A model generated the notes under the pieces. That model was not told where the DNA came from and made no database searches. It worked only from the letters and a program-made list of their open reading frames with translations. Both the position numbers and the translations under genes were made by a program. From DATKGW01 sp035510605 (GTDB lineage: Bacteria > Patescibacteriota > Saccharimonadia > Saccharimonadales > CAIOMD01), in NCBI GenBank assembly GCA_035510605.1, contig DATKGW010000012.1, forward strand, positions 62,001 through 126,000: a DNA stretch of 64,000 bases, in the 5' to 3' direction. Position 1 is the stretch's first letter. Every line of letters begins with the position of its first letter. Positions 51,362 through 60,641 of the stretch are shown here, piece by piece.

Positions 51362-53670
51362 GCATCAATCTCCGGCATATCAATGCCATGCAGTTTAATA
51401 TAAGATGTATTTTCATCAATTTTATTGCGATATTTGACCACCAAAGCTTCAGCTTCTTGGGTAGATATAACAGCTTGCTCGGCCGATTTTTCAAAGACTT
51501 CTATGGCTAAATCGTAACGGCTGGTATGGTTGCGCACATGCATATCAAATGGAGTGGTTGTAGAACCGCTTTCTATGTAACCGTGGATATTGAACCGCTT
51601 GTGATCAGTATAATCGTAAATAATCGATTTTAAGGTTTCGGGATAACCGTGAAAATTACAGATTACCTGTTTATCATCGGTGAATATTTCGTCGAACTCG
51701 GTTTGGCTGACAGAAACTCCGCCGTTGCCCAAACCATGCGAAGACAAAGCCATAATGTTAACAAATCTTAAGCGTATATTCGGGCATTCGGTTTTAATTA
51801 GGTCAATCGCCGCTAATGTTTCTTTGACAAGATAGTCACCGGCGGCGGCCATCACAATTTGCGGGTTGCTATCGCTGGCAAAATCCCAAGTCATAACTCC
51901 GGCCCGCAAAGATTCGACAGCCAATGTTGGGGTCAACCAACGCGGTTCAAGAGTCTTGGCCGCTACGATAACGTTAATCTCATTGGTGGACGATAAGCAT
52001 CTTTCCAGTACTGCCAGCGTAGAATTACCATCCGGTGGAAAGTAAACATTTATATAATCACCCTCGCGGCGCAAAACGTCATCTATAAAGCCGGGGTTTT
52101 GGTGAGAAAAGCCGTTGTGGTCTTGCCGCCAGGCCGAAGAAGTTAAGATGTAATTTAGCGAACTTACCGGCCGACGCCAAACCACATGCCTGGCATGTTG
52201 AATAAATTTGGCATATTGGTCGACCATGCTGGCTACAATCATAATAAAAGCTTCATAAGAGGCAAAAACGGCATGCCGGCCGGTCAAAATATAGCCTTGG
52301 GCCAAGCCTTGCATGTTGTGTTCGCTGAGCATCTCCATGGCCCGCCCATCAAACGACATATCCTTGTCCCAACTCTCCAGCGGCCAGACCCATGCCCGTT
52401 TGGTGTTCTTAAATATTTCGTCCAGCTTGTTGGAGTAAGTTTCGTCGGGTGACATAAAGCGGAAGTTGTGTTCTTCTTTATTGAGTTTAAAAACCTCACT
52501 TAAATAAAGACCGGCCCGGCGCATGCTGCTGGAGCCAATGGTGCCGGGTTTGCTGGCGTCTTCGGCAAAAAGTTCCAGATGTGGTAATTTAAGCGGTTTG
52601 TAAACCGGGTCGCCACCTATGGCATGGCGGGTCATCCCCATCCGTTTATCTGACGGGGGCATGACGGCTTCGATAAAATCACCAAAGCCAGTTTCTTCGT
52701 TGAATAATTCATTAAACTTGTATGATTTAAGCCACTGATTTAGCAAATGCAGTTGGTTTTCATCGGTTTTAGCCTCTGTTAACACTACTTGATGCGACAG
52801 GCAGTTGCCTTCTATCTTTTGGCCATTCAGCTCTTTGATGCCCGTCCAGCCCTTAAGAGTACGCATGATTATCACTGGCATATGCGGCGAGTCTTTTCGG
52901 TCTTCGGTTTTAATTTTATGGATTAAGTTGTAGGCCCAGTCCAGCGTTTCTTCCATTTGGGTATGCAAATCATCACCACTGACAATACGGGGTTTGTAGC
53001 CATAGCCCTTAAACATATCAATCAGCTCTTCGTCACTCATGCGGCCATACACGGTAGGGGCTGATATTTTATAACCGTTTAAGTGCAAAATAGGCAAAAC
53101 GGTGCCGTTTATTTTAGGGTCAATCAGTTTGTTGATATGCCAGGCACCGGCGGCCGGGCCGGTTTCGGATTCGCCATCGCCAACCAAACAGGCCACAATT
53201 AAATCCGGGTTATCCAAAGCAGCTCCGTAAGATGTTGCCAATGAATAACCAAGCTCTCCACCCTCCAAAATTACTCCAGGTGTACCTGGGTTGCTGTGGC
53301 TGGGGAAGCCATATGGCCAACTGAAGTTGCGGCAGATAAAGCCTATACCGTCATAAGTATGCTCAGCGGCCTGATAAAAACGGCCAAGTGTACCCTCTAA
53401 AAACAGATTGGCCTGCAAGGCCGGAAAGGCATGGCCGGGTCCCAGTACAAACATCGTGTCTGACCCATGTTTTTGAATAAATTTAGATAGGTGTAAGTAA
53501 GCTAGATTAACCCCCGGCCCGGAGCCCCAATGTCCTAAAAGCCGTGGTTTAATATCATCAAAAGTTAGTGGCCTTTCCAGCAAAAAATTGTCTTGTAAAA
53601 AAATTTGGGCAACAGTTAAATAATTAGCGGCCCGCATGTACTGTTCGTAAGGAGTTTTGTCTTGGTTCAT
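51343..53670 (-). CDS. xfp: Xylulose-5-phosphate/fructose-6-phosphate phosphoketolase
   Basis: A thiamine diphosphate enzyme of 775 aa that cleaves xylulose 5-phosphate to acetyl phosphate and glyceraldehyde 3-phosphate. Seen: LLGHWGSGPGVNLAYLHL, VLGPGHAFPALQANLFLEG, the cofactor motif CLVGDGESETGPAAGAW, and RFMSPDETYSNKL. Fructose 6-phosphate use cannot be excluded. The ATG at 53670 has AAGAG 9 nt upstream; a GTG three codons earlier is an alternative. It overlaps ackA by a few codons, giving an acetyl phosphate to acetate and ATP pair. Confidence 0.96.
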   Translation of the reverse strand: MNQDKTPYEQYMRAANYLTVAQIFLQDNFLLERPLTFDDIKPRLLGHWGSGPGVNLAYLHLSKFIQKHGSDTMFVLGPGHAFPALQANLFLEGTLGRFYQAAEHTYDGIGFICRNFSWPYGFPSHSNPGTPGVILEGGELGYSLATSYGAALDNPDLIVACLVGDGESETGPAAGAWHINKLIDPKINGTVLPILHLNGYKISAPTVYGRMSDEELIDMFKGYGYKPRIVSGDDLHTQMEETLDWAYNLIHKIKTEDRKDSPHMPVIIMRTLKGWTGIKELNGQKIEGNCLSHQVVLTEAKTDENQLHLLNQWLKSYKFNELFNEETGFGDFIEAVMPPSDKRMGMTRHAIGGDPVYKPLKLPHLELFAEDASKPGTIGSSSMRRAGLYLSEVFKLNKEEHNFRFMSPDETYSNKLDEIFKNTKRAWVWPLESWDKDMSFDGRAMEMLSEHNMQGLAQGYILTGRHAVFASYEAFIMIVASMVDQYAKFIQHARHVVWRRPVSSLNYILTSSAWRQDHNGFSHQNPGFIDDVLRREGDYINVYFPPDGNSTLAVLERCLSSTNEINVIVAAKTLEPRWLTPTLAVESLRAGVMTWDFASDSNPQIVMAAAGDYLVKETLAAIDLIKTECPNIRLRFVNIMALSSHGLGNGGVSVSQTEFDEIFTDDKQVICNFHGYPETLKSIIYDYTDHKRFNIHGYIESGSTTTPFDMHVRNHTSRYDLAIEVFEKSAEQAVISTQEAEALVVKYRNKIDENTSYIKLHGIDMPEIDAWQWTR

Positions 53671-53769
53671 TTTGCCCACTCTTAATTTTATATGCTAATG
53701 CTTACCACCGTATTGTAACTAATCCCCTGCCGAAAAGTAAGTAGCTTCTTAATAAATACAGCTGTTAAT

Positions 53770-54336
53770 TTATTTGAGGTTTACGCCGGAAACTATATTG
53801 TTGTAATCGGGAATCTGTAGTTGGAATAATTGTTGTACGCTGTTTAAACTGCCGGCAAATGTTCCGATTTTTGCTGAGCAACTGGTTATCCATAAATCGC
53901 CCGGGGCACCGGTAATACCGGTTGAATCAAAATAATATTTAGTCCCAAGCGGGCATTGCCCCAAGCTATTGGTTGAGCCGGGTTTGCTACGCTTGGCAAT
54001 AAAGCCTTCAGCCTGCAAGCTTGCCAAGAATGCTTTAAAGGCACTGCTGTTGTTGGTAAAAGATTCGGATTTAATTATGGTGCCTTGGTAGCCGGATATC
54101 ACTTCAACCATCCGGCTGTTTTTATCGACAGTAATCTTAATAATGCGGTGTAATTCATCACCGTTAATAATACCTTCGGTAGTGTAGATCACATCAGCGT
54201 TAGTATCAGCGAAATCAGACATGATAACCGGCTTTGAATTATTAGTAGTTGTCACCGGGCGGTTAAGGCCGAAAATAATGAATATCAGCAATATAACAAA
54301 TACCGCCACCCCTAATATTAAGTAGATGTTCCTCAT
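53770..54336 (-). CDS. unknown membrane-anchored 188-aa protein
   Basis: One N-terminal transmembrane helix (about residues 4-24), then a single extracellular domain with strands (RIIKITVDKNSRMVEVISGY), a helix (NNSSAFKAFLASLQAEGF) and two Cys (LGQCPLGTKYYF and WITSCSAKIG) that could be disulfide-linked. Not assigned to a family. Stands alone between the phosphoketolase and exporter genes. Confidence 0.55.
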   Translation of the reverse strand: MRNIYLILGVAVFVILLIFIIFGLNRPVTTTNNSKPVIMSDFADTNADVIYTTEGIINGDELHRIIKITVDKNSRMVEVISGYQGTIIKSESFTNNSSAFKAFLASLQAEGFIAKRSKPGSTNSLGQCPLGTKYYFDSTGITGAPGDLWITSCSAKIGTFAGSLNSVQQLFQLQIPDYNNIVSGVNLK

Positions 54337-54417
54337 ACCTTACCTACTATATCATAATTACTAGTTTTAGCAATTTTTCTATTGCCAATTTACCTATTTA
54401 CTAGAAATTATCTGTCT

Positions 54418-54858
54418 CTAATTGGTAATGGTTATTCGGCGAGCAGTAATAGTTGTATTATCGCTGCTATTGTTACCAAAGTTTGGAGTAATAGTAATCG
54501 TCTTACCAACCACCAAGTCACTGGCTGTAGCCGTAGTTTCGCTGGCGACTGTAGTACTGGAATCAAGGTTAACTACTTCGGTGCTGCCACTACTGGTTGT
54601 AATGGTCACTGTGTTTGTCCCCACGCTAGCGATTTGTCCGCTAAGACCGTCAAAGCCGCCGCTGCGTCCGCCACCGTTAGCAGCAAAAGCTTGGCGCTGG
54701 CTAGCAGATGCATTTTGGAATCCACCGCCGACCGAGTTGGCAGCAGATGACTTATCATTAGATTTTTGGAGCTGCATGCCTCCCAAAAAAGCTGCCACGC
54801 CGACAATTATTACGACAAGCGTGGTAAATAAAATTAACCAGATTTTGTTATTTTTCAT
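54418..54858 (-). CDS. anchored DUF5666-like protein of the ABC exporter operon
   Basis: A 146-aa protein with a transmembrane N-terminus (about residues 7-28), a Gly/Asn/Ser-rich linker and a C-terminal small beta domain: GLSGQIASVGTNTVTITTSS, then DLVVGKTITITPNF. The G-x-I-x(n)-t-I-T pattern is like DUF5666 domains. It starts 3 nt after the stop of the ABC ATPase and may replace the adaptor MacA, which is missing here. Low-complexity sequence limits certainty. Confidence 0.55.
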   Translation of the reverse strand: MKNNKIWLILFTTLVVIIVGVAAFLGGMQLQKSNDKSSAANSVGGGFQNASASQRQAFAANGGGRSGGFDGLSGQIASVGTNTVTITTSSGSTEVVNLDSSTTVASETTATASDLVVGKTITITPNFGNNSSDNTTITARRITITN

Positions 54859-54861
54859 ATC

Positions 54862-55548
54862 TTAAGCCTTGATCTTTTTACTATCTACTAGTTTGCCGTC
54901 AAGCAGGTGAAAAGACATATCGGTTTTACCGGCAATGCTTAAATCATGCGTTACCGCCACAATGGTAGTCTTCTCGGATTTTGCCAGACTGTGGAGCATA
55001 TCAAAAATCACTTTGCCGGTATGACTATCCAGATTACCGGTAGGCTCATCAGCCAAAATCAGCTTGGGCCGATTGGCTAAAGCCCTGGCAATGGCTACTC
55101 GTTGCTGCTCGCCACCACTTAAGCGCCCCGGTTTACGTTTTTGCTGGCCGGCACTTAAACCAACCTGATCTAGCAGCTCGATTGCCCGTTTTTTACGCTC
55201 AGGTTTCTTAACACCGGCAAATTCCATCGGCAGCATTACGTTTTCGATAGCTGTCAAATTAGGTACCAGGTTATAGTTTTGAAAGACAAAACCAATTTTA
55301 TTACAACGATATTTAATAAGAGTATGGTCATTCATTTTATTAATCTTCTTGCCGTCAACCTCTATGTCGCCGGAAGTCGGTTTGTCCAACGCCCCAAGCA
55401 GTGCCAGCAGCGTGCTTTTACCGCTACCGCTACGGCCAATTATTGATACAAAATAGCCCTCTGGCACATGCAGGCTAATATCGTCTACGGCAATTACTTT
55501 TGTACCGCCGGAAGAAAATTGCTTGCTAACATTTTTAACGTTTAACAT
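54862..55548 (-). CDS. ABC transporter ATP-binding protein, MacB/LolD type
   Basis: A 228-aa ATPase: Walker [13 protein letters not shown]-loop [12 protein letters not shown], signature [15 protein letters not shown] and Walker [13 protein letters not shown], then the H-loop THD. The length and the GNLDS D-loop place it in the LolD/MacB/FtsE type. Its ATG overlaps the permease stop by one base (TAATG). Confidence 0.93.
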   Translation of the reverse strand: MLNVKNVSKQFSSGGTKVIAVDDISLHVPEGYFVSIIGRSGSGKSTLLALLGALDKPTSGDIEVDGKKINKMNDHTLIKYRCNKIGFVFQNYNLVPNLTAIENVMLPMEFAGVKKPERKKRAIELLDQVGLSAGQQKRKPGRLSGGEQQRVAIARALANRPKLILADEPTGNLDSHTGKVIFDMLHSLAKSEKTTIVAVTHDLSIAGKTDMSFHLLDGKLVDSKKIKA

Positions 55549-56930
55549 TATTCGGCCCTCATTACTTCTGCTGGTCTTACTTTACTAATCAACCAGGCCG
55601 GAATGGCACTGCCTACAATGGCAATCAAAATCGCAGCTCCGATGCCATAGAGCAGTATGCTCCAACCGATGGTTGTTTGAATATTGCGTATATTAGTGAC
55701 ACTGTTCGCTCCAAAAGTACGAGCAATGCCCCTGACTCCCTGGCCCCCCACCCTGGCAGCTGTTTGGGTAGTACTGTTAGAACTATTATTTACCAGAGCT
55801 TTGGTGATCGGGCTAGCCGCAGCTATACCGATACCGATACCGATAACAGCTCCCATAATCGTGAACGTGACCGCCTCGCTGACAAACTGCAAAGTCGTTT
55901 TTAAGTTAGAGGCACCAATAGCTTTCATGACACCGATTTCACGGCGACGCTCCCTGACAATCATCAGCATGGTCAAGAGTATTATGACCGCGCCGGCCAC
56001 TACTGCCCCGATCAAGCTAAACAGGGAAATGGTTTTAATATTTTGCAGAGGCGCAATTGCCTGATTGGACGTATCCTGGCTGTTGACGACATCCACCGCA
56101 CTGCCAAGCTTGTTTTGGATAGCGGTCGTAGTGGAACTTAAGTTATCGATTGAATCTACTATTACCGTTGCGCTTGTAACGTCGCCGGTTTGACTGGAAA
56201 GCCGTTGCACCGTAGCCAAAGGCATAATTAAACCGTCATTGGCAAAAGTATTGCCAGCGTCATAAATCGCAACCACCTTAACGGTGGCGCTATAGGCCGT
56301 AAAGGTCGAACCAACGCTAAGATTATTTTTAGCAGCCAAACTTTTACCGACTATCGCCACGTTACTATCTACCGAAGGATCAAACGCCTGGCCACTGGTG
56401 ATTTTTACACTGCTGGCATTAAACACCGAAGCGTCGGTCACATTATTGGTTCCAGTTACCGTAACCGGTGGAGTAAACGTCATGGTGCCGGATGAGCTGC
56501 TGCCGCCACTAACCGAGACATCTCCGGGATTACCATTATCCCTAGGCGTAAATGAAACGCCTGAATTTTGGGCAAAGCGTTGGCCCAAACTCCCGGCATC
56601 AATAGCCGATGCCAAATTGGTGTTGCTGGTTGTCAAGCGATCATTCAGTGTTTCTACCACACCGGCAACATGGGTTATCGATTTAATTTGGCTTAACTGG
56701 GTTTCGGTTAATGGGTTGCCGCCACCCTCAAAGCCTCTGGCTCCGGCCGGTGATACGCTAATAGTATTGCCAATAGAGCTTTTGATTGAATCTATTTTGG
56801 TTTGCACGGCTTGCCTGGATACCAGCATGGCCAAAGACAATCCAACGCTTAAACTCAAAATCAGTACTATGGATAACGTACGAATGCTATTCCTAAAGGC
56901 ATTGCGAATCCCTCTGGTTACTACATTCAC
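55548..56930 (-). CDS. ABC transporter permease, MacB/FtsX type
   Basis: A 460-aa permease. One N-terminal helix (IRTLSIVLILSLSVGLSLAM), a long extracellular MacB-type periplasmic-core domain of about 260 residues, and three C-terminal helices (SLIGAVVAGAVIILLTMLMI and on) with the conserved RRREIGVMKAIGAS, an FtsX-fold hallmark. The extracellular domain is Gly/Asn/Ser-rich and low in Cys. GTG start with AAAGGA 6 nt upstream. It is probably an exporter of peptides or lipids; substrate unknown. Confidence 0.9.
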   Translation of the reverse strand: MNVVTRGIRNAFRNSIRTLSIVLILSLSVGLSLAMLVSRQAVQTKIDSIKSSIGNTISVSPAGARGFEGGGNPLTETQLSQIKSITHVAGVVETLNDRLTTSNTNLASAIDAGSLGQRFAQNSGVSFTPRDNGNPGDVSVSGGSSSSGTMTFTPPVTVTGTNNVTDASVFNASSVKITSGQAFDPSVDSNVAIVGKSLAAKNNLSVGSTFTAYSATVKVVAIYDAGNTFANDGLIMPLATVQRLSSQTGDVTSATVIVDSIDNLSSTTTAIQNKLGSAVDVVNSQDTSNQAIAPLQNIKTISLFSLIGAVVAGAVIILLTMLMIVRERRREIGVMKAIGASNLKTTLQFVSEAVTFTIMGAVIGIGIGIAAASPITKALVNNSSNSTTQTAARVGGQGVRGIARTFGANSVTNIRNIQTTIGWSILLYGIGAAILIAIVGSAIPAWLISKVRPAEVMRAE

Positions 56931-57063
56931 TATTTTTCCTTTCGATTATTTTTACAGATATACTTTTTAATCTTAACTCTATCCACTGAGAGCAAGCTGA
57001 GCTTATTATATATAAAATACTCAACTAAATTTCAGATATAATATATATACTAAACTACTCAAT

Positions 57064-57549
57064 ATGAAAAAATCATTGCTTATAATTATTACGGTTGCGC
57101 TTTTAGGTATAATTGCGGCTTACATGGCTCCACCGCAATCAAAAACCGCTACTGCTATAACTTCTGTAACAACTTCTAATTTAAACACCGTTTTATCTAA
57201 TAGCGAGGAAGATGATGCCACTAATGCCCCGTCCAGGCCCGCTGCTCAAACAACTCAAAACGTCAGTTATAAAAATGGTACATTTTCCGGGTCTAGTGTC
57301 TTTAATGGCTATGGCAATGTTCAGGTTGCTGTAAATATTAGCGGCGGCAAGATTACCGGCATAAACTTCTTGCAAATACCCCAAGATAATATTCGCTCGC
57401 AGTCAATAAATAACTACGCCGCTCCACAATTGGTAAGCGAAACCCTGGCAGTTCAAAGCGCTAACATAAATAATATTTCCGGTGCCACACTGACGACCAA
57501 CAGCTATATTCAGTCACTTCAGGCGGCATTAAATAGCGCTAAAATATAA
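57064..57549 (+). CDS. FMN-binding domain protein, likely flavinylated
   Basis: A 161-aa protein with an N-terminal signal or anchor (ITVALLGIIAAYMAPP), a linker and an FMN_bind domain (KNGTFSGSSVFNGYGNVQVA, then GKITGINFLQIPQDN). The C-terminal motif ISGATLTTNSY contains S-G-A-T, where ApbE attaches FMN through phosphoester to Thr in NqrC/RnfG-type proteins. Such proteins ferry electrons outside the membrane. It lies 5 nt before apbE and close to a ferric-reductase-like gene. TATAAT and TATACT boxes occur upstream. Confidence 0.85.
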   Translation: MKKSLLIIITVALLGIIAAYMAPPQSKTATAITSVTTSNLNTVLSNSEEDDATNAPSRPAAQTTQNVSYKNGTFSGSSVFNGYGNVQVAVNISGGKITGINFLQIPQDNIRSQSINNYAAPQLVSETLAVQSANINNISGATLTTNSYIQSLQAALNSAKI

Positions 57550-57554
57550 TCAAT

Positions 57555-58277
57555 ATGTTACAAGTTGCTCAAATCATGGGGATGCCTATCACTATTGATA
57601 TTCCTGATTATGATGTTATGGAAACTTTTGATGAATGTTTTAATTTGCTCCGTAAAATTGATGCTCAATTCAGCCCTTACAAAAAAACCAGCGAATTATC
57701 CAAATTTAAGAACGGCGAGATTGAGCCACAGCAATTAAGTAAAGATATGCGAGATATCAAAAAGGCTTGTGACCGGTTTACCAAGCTAACTGCGGGCTAT
57801 TTTTCGGCCTATTATGATGGCACGTTTGACCCGACCGGTTACGTCAAAGGTTGGGCTATCCGGCAAACCGCTAACATAATTGAAAGTAAGGGTCTGGGCA
57901 CTTATTCGATTAATGCCGGCGGCGATATTATGATGAGAAGTTGCGATGATCATGTCTGGCACACCGGTTTACAACATCCTTTAAACACAAATCAAATTTT
58001 TGGCACCGTGTCGGCCAAAAACCTGAGTATTGCCACATCCGGTAATTATGCGCGGGGTGATCATATCTTAAACCCAAAAGATTATCAACCAGCCAGACAG
58101 CTAATATCCGTTAGCGTAATTGGGCTAGATATTATCACTGCTGATGTTTTTGCTACCGCCATCTTTGCGATGGGTAAAAAAGGTATAAATTTTATCGACA
58201 AGCAAGAAGGCTACGAGGCTTTGCTTATAGATAGCAAACTAAACGCCTTTAAATCCAAGCAATTTGATAATTACTAA
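57555..58277 (+). CDS. FAD:protein FMN transferase (ApbE-like), short and without signal peptide
   Basis: A 240-aa ApbE-family protein, shorter than the usual ~330 aa. Visible: FDPTGYVKGWAIRQT, INAGGDIMMR, IATSGNYARGD and ITADVFATAIFAMGKKG, which hold the FAD- and Mg-binding residues. There is no signal peptide or lipobox: it starts MLQVAQIMGMPITID, so the protein should stay in the cytoplasm unless exported in another way. The presumed target gene directly upstream has an N-terminal signal. The stop overlaps the convergent flavocytochrome stop by 4 nt. Confidence 0.87.
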   Translation: MLQVAQIMGMPITIDIPDYDVMETFDECFNLLRKIDAQFSPYKKTSELSKFKNGEIEPQQLSKDMRDIKKACDRFTKLTAGYFSAYYDGTFDPTGYVKGWAIRQTANIIESKGLGTYSINAGGDIMMRSCDDHVWHTGLQHPLNTNQIFGTVSAKNLSIATSGNYARGDHILNPKDYQPARQLISVSVIGLDIITADVFATAIFAMGKKGINFIDKQEGYEALLIDSKLNAFKSKQFDNY

Positions 58278-59590
58278 AAGGCAAATCGCTCGGCGATAAT
58301 ACTTCTTTGAGGCAGCCCGAGTATTCTTAATGTCGAAACGAATGATTTTGACATGTTATCTGGCCCGCACACATAAATAACAGTGTCGTCTTTAATGTGT
58401 TCTTTTAGCACATCTTGTGTTATCCGCCGGCCTTCACTGCTGACAAACACTTCTATCTTTAAACCCTTACTTTTTAAATTGGATAATTCTTGCCTAAAGG
58501 CAATCTGTCCAGTGTCGTGGACTGCATAAAGTAGCGTCACCGACTTACCAGCTTTAATCAACTCATCGATTTTAGATAAATACGGGGTTATACCTATTCC
58601 GCCAGCTATTAAGATAATATTTTTTGCTCTAGCCCTGTCTATAGTAAAAGCACCCCTGGGGCCATCAATTAATGCTATGGTAGCGGGCTTTAAATTTGCT
58701 AATTTTTCGCCATATTTACTACTGGCTTTGACTGTAATTCGCAATTGTCGTTTACCGGGAGCGGCCGAAAAGGAAAAAGGATGGGTTTCCCACCATAACC
58801 CCTTTTCTAAAAACCTCCAGGTGGCATATTGGCCCGGTTTGAATGAAAACAATGATATATATCGCCCTGTGATATAAACCGAATATATACTGGTAGCCTC
58901 CTTTACCACTCGTTCAACTTTAAATCGATGCCTGTTATATGCCAAAAATATTCTAATAAAACGATAATAACCAAGCATACCTATCACCAAAAAATATAGG
59001 GTATACCAGTAAGCTACAAACCAGCGCTGCGAATGAAAATCACCACCAACTCTCAATTGATGCAAAAACGTTAATAAAATGGCTGCGTAAATAGCCAGAT
59101 GTGTCAGGTGCCATAGCTCATGGCTCATTTTTTTGCGGACTACATATACGGATAAGCCAACAGCCACGAAGAAGATTATTGTGCCTATTGTTGCCTTAAA
59201 AACGTCGCGGTAACTGGTATTAAATTGCCAAAACTGGTGCCAAAGCCCAGCATGAACCGGTGAGGCATATCCCAGTACTACAAAAACAACATGGCCAATG
59301 ACAGCGACTAATATGGCATAGCCATTAAGCCTGTGTAAATCTATCGCCTCATGCAAATCAAAATTTTCTTCTACAAAAGGTACACGGCTAATTAATAGTA
59401 CTTGCAGTAGAATCGTGTAGGCTGCCAGTAAACCTAGCAATCTCCCAATAGCAATAGATCTGGCACCTGGCACCAGCAAAGAAGAATAATTACTATGCCA
59501 CCATCCGAGTATCAATAAAAACAAAGTCACCAGTAGGCCTATATAAAAAGACCAGCGGTAAATTCTATATTTATTGACACCATGTTGCAT
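58274..59590 (-). CDS. ferric-reductase-like transmembrane flavocytochrome
   Basis: A 438-aa protein with about six membrane helices (residues 15-220) including His residues placed for heme binding (HEAIDLHRLNGYAI, VAVIGHVVF, LWHLTHLAIYAA), as in ferric reductase/NOX-type domains. The C-terminal half is a flavodoxin-reductase module: FKPGQYATW and HPFSFSA for FAD, IILIAGGIGITPYL for NAD(P), YVCGPDNM for the final motif. It would pass electrons from cytoplasmic NAD(P)H through heme to the outside. Converges on apbE. Confidence 0.87.
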   Translation of the reverse strand: MQHGVNKYRIYRWSFYIGLLVTLFLLILGWWHSNYSSLLVPGARSIAIGRLLGLLAAYTILLQVLLISRVPFVEENFDLHEAIDLHRLNGYAILVAVIGHVVFVVLGYASPVHAGLWHQFWQFNTSYRDVFKATIGTIIFFVAVGLSVYVVRKKMSHELWHLTHLAIYAAILLTFLHQLRVGGDFHSQRWFVAYWYTLYFLVIGMLGYYRFIRIFLAYNRHRFKVERVVKEATSIYSVYITGRYISLFSFKPGQYATWRFLEKGLWWETHPFSFSAAPGKRQLRITVKASSKYGEKLANLKPATIALIDGPRGAFTIDRARAKNIILIAGGIGITPYLSKIDELIKAGKSVTLLYAVHDTGQIAFRQELSNLKSKGLKIEVFVSSEGRRITQDVLKEHIKDDTVIYVCGPDNMSKSFVSTLRILGLPQRSIIAERFAF

Positions 59591-59621
59591 AACTTCTTAG
59601 TCCATGCCGTTATAAAAGTTC

Positions 59622-60641
59622 TTAGCTCTTTAGTGGCAACTGTATTGTAAAAGTTGAGCCTTTACCGGGCTTGCTGTCCACTAAAATAGTCCCGCCATTA
59701 ATTTCAACAATATTCTTGGCGATAGCCAGACCCAATCCATAACCTTGTAAATTTTTCTTACTTCTAGCCGAATCGGCTTGATAAAAACGGTCAAATATTA
59801 ATGTTAACTCGTCTGCCTTGATACCAATACCTTGATCTACAATTTGGACGTTAACGTGGTTTGATTCTTTAATAACCTGTACTTTTACCTCAGTTTTTTC
59901 AGGACTATATTTAATGGCGTTATCCAATATTGCCACTAGAGCCTCAACCAGACTGGCTTCATCAGCTTCAATTTTTATGTCTTTTTTAGCATCAATATTA
60001 ATTAAAATCCGTTTTTTTTCGGCTGTCGGCAGTACTCTGTCAACCGCTTGGTTGGCTACGGCTGGCAAGGAGACATCTTTTTTCTCCAAGCCATTATCAC
60101 CTAACCTCGCCAACCTAAGCAGGCCTTCTGATAATTTTGTTAATTTGGCCAGTTCTTCTAAGTTGCTTTTTAACCTGTCCTTGGCCTGAGCTAGCGTTAA
60201 TTTTGGATCCATAAGGGCAACTTCGATTTCGCTTTGCATCACGGCAATCGGAGTCCGCAGTTCGTGGCTGGCATCAGCCGTGAAGCGGCTTTGGGCCTCA
60301 TGAGCTTCTTCTATCGGTTTTAAAGTCCGACGGGCCAGGTAATAGCAAAGGAAACCGCCACCGACTAAAATTATCAGATTGGTAATAAGTAACTGCTCCA
60401 GTACGTGATTTTTGGCATGATTATAACTTTGTTCACGATCCATTAAAAATTGCTCACGATTTGGTGGTGTTAATCCAAAACCGCCGGGCAGGTGATTTAA
60501 AAATGCTCCCTGCCCTCTTAAGTCACGATTAAACTCCTGTACCGATACCCGATATAAATTAATACTAAAAAATACGCTGATTGCCATCATGATAGCAAGA
60601 TATAAACCAGCCAATTTTACCGAGGCCCGATGAGGTTTCAC
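59622..60641 (-). CDS. sensor histidine kinase
   Basis: A 339-aa kinase: two membrane helices (about residues 10-30 and 86-104) with a small extracellular loop of about 55 residues, no clear HAMP domain, then the phosphoacceptor FTADASHELRTPIAVMQSE, N box LDNAIKYSP, G1 VDQGIGIKADE and G2 GYGLGLAIAKN. It belongs with the OmpR-type regulator upstream; its GTG start overlaps the regulator stop by 4 nt (GTGA). The short sensor loop is typical for kinases that sense membrane or envelope changes. Confidence 0.93.
   Translation of the reverse strand: MKPHRASVKLAGLYLAIMMAISVFFSINLYRVSVQEFNRDLRGQGAFLNHLPGGFGLTPPNREQFLMDREQSYNHAKNHVLEQLLITNLIILVGGGFLCYYLARRTLKPIEEAHEAQSRFTADASHELRTPIAVMQSEIEVALMDPKLTLAQAKDRLKSNLEELAKLTKLSEGLLRLARLGDNGLEKKDVSLPAVANQAVDRVLPTAEKKRILINIDAKKDIKIEADEASLVEALVAILDNAIKYSPEKTEVKVQVIKESNHVNVQIVDQGIGIKADELTLIFDRFYQADSARSKKNLQGYGLGLAIAKNIVEINGGTILVDSKPGKGSTFTIQLPLKS

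Noticed and set aside
54422..54865. Plus-strand 147-aa reading frame rich in Val and Leu
   Set aside because: It mirrors the Thr/Ser/Asn-rich minus-strand gene in the exporter operon, which has a membrane anchor and operon spacing.
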